From Sceloporus undulatus (lineage: Eukaryota > Chordata > Lepidosauria > Squamata > Phrynosomatidae), in the NCBI RefSeq assembly GCF_019175285.1, contig NC_056523.1:186961608-187025607 (forward strand): a stretch of DNA of 64,000 nucleotides, given 5' to 3'. Each line of letters begins with the position of its first letter. The first letter of the stretch is position 1. Shown piece after piece: positions 60,879-64,000 of the stretch. The notes under the pieces were generated by a model. The model was not told the DNA's origin, ran no database searches, and was given only the letters and a program-made list of their open reading frames with translations. Position numbers and translations under genes: made by a program.

Positions 60879-63870
60879 CTACTGCTGGATATTGAAGATC
60901 TTGCTCAACAGGGAACTGTTTGACTGAGATTTCTGCTGTATCTCAGCAGCACGGGCCAGCTGCTGCTTCAGACGTTTCTTCCCTTTACTGGTCTGGATTT
61001 CATCTTCAGTACGCCGCTGGACAAAGCCCCAGCTCTTTTCCTCTTGCACTCCCTGACTGCCCTTCGCTGTGAAGTGTTTGCTCTTCTCCACATTCTGCAG
61101 GTAGAAATTAGTCTCACGCTTGGCTTGGGAAACTTCAGCACGCATTCGCTGCTGCCGTACCTGCCGTTCATATGCAAGCCGCTCGCTCAGGTGAGTCCAC
61201 TTGAAGCGGTGCAAATACTGAAATCAAAAGACAAGGAACCATCTTAATGCTTCATGGAGCCTCAACACATTTATTTATTATCTAAAACACCACCTGGTGC
61301 CCATTTTTAGTATAAGAAAATCTGAAATTCGTGTAACCAAGGAGTGGCCAACTTCTTTATTCTCAGCAGCCACTTTGTCCTCCACACATTAATCTAGGGA
61401 CCAAAGGAATCTTATCCCTGCACTATAGCTAGTTAAAACTATAGTAGTTGGCAGTAAAGTCTTTACAAAAAGGGTGGGAAGCCCTTGGCCTAACAATCAG
61501 CAAGCAAGGAGACCACATCTCTGCCAAGAATGAGCTTTCACTCTCTCAAATAGCTACTAGATGGAAAAGAAAAGAGAAAAAAATAGTAGACCACTACTGT
61601 ACTACTGGCTTTACTCCCACCCATTACTGGCTTGTAGTTCAACAGACCATCCCAAAGGGAAATCATCTTGTCTAAGGGAATTCAGATACATATGGATTTC
61701 CAGATATGAAGTATATGTAATTGGATGTGAGCTGCTAAGAACAGGAACAGAGCTGAGAAATCAATGTGCTTCCCAGAAGAAGCCCATCCGACAACAGTCC
61801 ATTGGTCTTACAAAATATAGTCAGTTTAACCATATTTGTTTGTTTGAACGTACACACACAGAGCCTCACTGTTTCCTTCCTTAGAAGAGATATAATGAGC
61901 AAAATATCTGATTACAACTTCAATAAATGTTGCTACTGTGTAATTACATGTGCTACTTTATGATTATTCAGTTACTTTAAGGGCCAGCATTTTGATTACC
62001 AGATGCCACATAAAGTTATGTTAAACCAATGCAGGGCCAGGGGCCATTTCCTCTCTGGATATATTCCAACCCACCCCAATTGCAGCAAGCATCATCAAAC
62101 AATTATATCCTCTCAGTCTCTACAAATGGTAGAAGCACAGCACCATACCAGAATATAGCTTATTTCATTAGATGATGGAAATGAGGGGCTGGAGGCTTAT
62201 TTACCAGAATAGCCCCAACACACACACATACCTTCAGTGGAGTCCCTAGGGTTGGTGTCACCCAGTGCAGTAACTCGTGGTGTCACCCTCCCCACCCCAT
62301 TGACCTCCTCCTCCCATTTCACACCATACAAAATCCTGAGTAATACTTTATTGCACTAATGTTATTCATAAATCGTAGTTCCCTTGTACTGTTGAATGAA
62401 ATGCTAATAATTGTGACATAAAGCAACTAACAAAATAGAAACCATACCTTCAAATTACAATGTCATCTGCACAACTTCAATGTATTTACATATACATAGT
62501 GAAGATTTGGTTAAAATATGATATTTTAAAATAAAATTTAAAAAGAATAAACTTTTTTTATCTAAAATTTTTTTTAAAATTTTTTTTAAATTTGAATTAA
62601 AAAAAATTCTGGGCTCTCTCTTTTCTCCTTCCGCTGAGGCTGACCTCACCCCCACCATCTCTTAAAGCATTTTAAAGGGAAGCAGATAAATGTCACAGCC
62701 CATTTCTGCCAAGATGCAGGTCTCTGAGGAGCAGTGGTGTCACCCCCTTTTAGGGTGTCACCTGGTGCAGTCCACACACCCCTAGTGACGCCACTGCGTA
62801 CCTTCATATTCCAGAGATCATAGTGGAATTTGCTCTTCCTGCGGACCCCCATCGGAGTATTGTGCAAACTGGCAGCAACCAACTTGGCCACACGCTTATC
62901 TCGGAATTCCACCCAGCCTTCTGTGAAATTCTTGGCATTGCTTCCAGCTTTCTTCTTTTTCTTTCGTATAAATCGTTCTGATGGACGGAGAGAAAGAAAG
63001 AGAGAGAGAGAGAGAGAGAGATGGGTCAAAAACTGTACATTCCTGGATTAGGTCTTAGTTCAAATCTCAAGCCAAACTTCAAAATATGTTGGTTTACGGA
63101 TGTGTCATTGTAAATAAGCAGGCATGTCTTTGATATAGTAAATGGAAGACGGCACTTTTCCTGTTACGATATCACAAAGCAGTTCAAAATTAAAACAAGT
63201 CCAAGAACTTAATAAAATAACACACTCAACAAGAAATGTAATTTTGTTTCTGAGGAGATACTAATTGCGTAACGCTTCAACCTGAGTGTTATCAATAACA
63301 AAACTTACCGCAGAGCGATTTCCACTTGGATCTCCTCACTCTTCATCCACCTTGCCTTAGAGATGCCAGTTCAAAAAAGAGATTGCACCCAACACGGTTT
63401 TTGTTTTTCACCATGACTTTCATCACACCTGGCCCTACTTAGCACCTGCACACATGTAGTATATTGTGTATTTTCCTTCCCTGGCATGCACACACACACA
63501 CCTGCCTACTCTTCCCCAGCTCACCTTCAGGCTGCAGGAAAATGCGCCCCACTTCACCATAGACGCTTAGCAGGTTCCGGACATGCCTTGGCCGGAAGCG
63601 GGGAGGGATGTGACCCAGGTAAATAATGCCAGGCACAACCTTTTTGGTGTCAGCTTGGCTGGAAAGATCCAGCTGAGCATCATCACTTCCTGCTTCCTTG
63701 TCCTCCAAGGCAACATTTTGGGTGCCATCTTGATCACAAGGTTCCTGACACATCTCATCTTCCTCCTCCTTGCTCTCGTCCATAGGCCCTTCCCTCTCCT
63801 CTTCACTGTCCTCTGCCAAGTCTTCAGCCGTGGGAGCCAGCCGATGCTGCTCTAGACCTGTGTCAGCCAT
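60879..63870 (-). CDS. ABT1: Activator of basal transcription 1 (ABT1/ESF2 family)
   Basis: Nucleolar RNA-binding protein. Its yeast homologue Esf2 acts in 18S rRNA maturation and small-subunit assembly; mammalian ABT1 was described as a basal transcription activator. Exons 63525-63870, 62802-62977 and 60879-61217 (phases 1 and 0) give 286 residues, against 272 in human. Residues 1-75 are acidic and Glu-rich. An RRM-like domain begins at [15 protein letters not shown] (about 78), continues over the exon 1/2 junction ([20 protein letters not shown]) and includes [15 protein letters not shown] and ASLHNTPMG. The C-terminal exon ([19 protein letters not shown]) is helical and basic. The chosen ATG (CACAGCATGG) has a purine at -3. 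An acceptor-like site lies at 63927, so a 5' UTR exon is likely upstream. Clear orthologue; intact. Confidence 0.95.
62235..62796. mobile_element. hAT-like element at the ABT1 intron 2 donor
   Basis: Ends CAGTGGAGTCCCTAGGGTTG and CCCCTAGTGACGCCACTG are inverted. CATACCTT (62227-62234) and CGTACCTT (62797-62804) are the 8-base target duplication with one difference. Both ends carry GTGTCACC phrases like the element at 29969. About 560 bases, AT-rich interior, no transposase. The right duplication covers the last three bases of ABT1 exon 2 and the first five of the intron. Confidence 0.85.
62998..63021. repeat. (GA)n serving as polypyrimidine tract of ABT1 exon 2
   Basis: On the gene strand this is a (CT)n run followed by TTTCTTTCTCTCCGTCCATCAG; the acceptor AG is at 62978-62979. 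The microsatellite supplies much of the polypyrimidine tract. Confidence 0.6.
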
Positions 63871-64000
63871 GCTGTGATTGACCGTACTGCTAATACCTCT
63901 TGCCCAGTTGGGAGGCTGCTTTCTTCCTGTAAAGAAACTGAACAAGAGAAACCATGAAAAAGAGGGCTCAGGCACAATGAGGGAAGCAATGGCACCCGCC
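63871..64000 (-). other. ABT1 5' UTR part and upstream intron
   Basis: The gene strand shows TTTCTTTACAG before 63926, a good acceptor, so 63871-63926 is probably 5' UTR in the first visible exon and the rest is intron or promoter DNA. The first exon and promoter lie at or beyond the window edge. Confidence 0.5.

Overview
The window looks like nuclear DNA from a squamate reptile, most likely a lizard. The bulk is AT-rich, intron-like or intergenic DNA packed with CR1 and L2-like LINE ends, a tRNA-derived SINE family, many short DNA-transposon derivatives and DIRS-type tyrosine-recombinase retroelements. The host proteins are vertebrate: c-type lysozymes and ABT1. The species call is an inference from this repeat mix; no species-specific marker is visible.

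Host genes. Three complete four-exon c-type lysozyme genes lie at about 20.7-24.2 kb (minus), 41.6-44.7 kb (plus) and 49.9-54.5 kb (minus). All keep the classic exon phases and GT/AG sites and code for 149, 144 and 149 residues. They differ at key positions. The first has Asn where hen lysozyme has catalytic Asp52. The second has both catalytic acids, a complete calcium-loop motif and a five-residue gap after helix A. The third has both catalytic acids but has lost Cys64. At 60.9-63.9 kb on the minus strand is the three-coding-exon gene ABT1 (286 aa), a ribosome-biogenesis RRM protein, with its 5' UTR exon probably running to or past the right edge.

Layout. 1-20 kb: no supported host gene; CR1 and L2-like fragments, one SINE, short DNA elements and an old DIRS-like fossil (8.6-11.7 kb). 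20.5-29.7 kb: lysozyme A and its long upstream flank, including a promoter-like relic at 26.5 kb. 29.75-37.2 kb: a nest of insertions in which a SINE holds a hAT-like element, which holds a whole-looking DIRS element, which holds a mariner-type MITE. 37.2-41 kb: SINEs and MITEs. 41-49 kb: lysozyme B followed by about 3.3 kb that matches, inverted and in order, the upstream flank of lysozyme A but has no gene next to it. 49.3-57.2 kb: lysozyme C, whose third intron holds a short DIRS-like fossil, and its flank. 57-60.8 kb: mostly unremarkable. 60.9-64 kb: ABT1, with a hAT-like element inserted five bases inside an intron so that its target duplication carries the splice donor.

The locus reads as a lysozyme cluster that grew by inverted and partial segmental duplication, with the paralogs diverging in catalysis, metal binding and disulfide pattern. 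No operon, CRISPR array or prokaryotic feature is present. All splice sites and alignments were read by eye.
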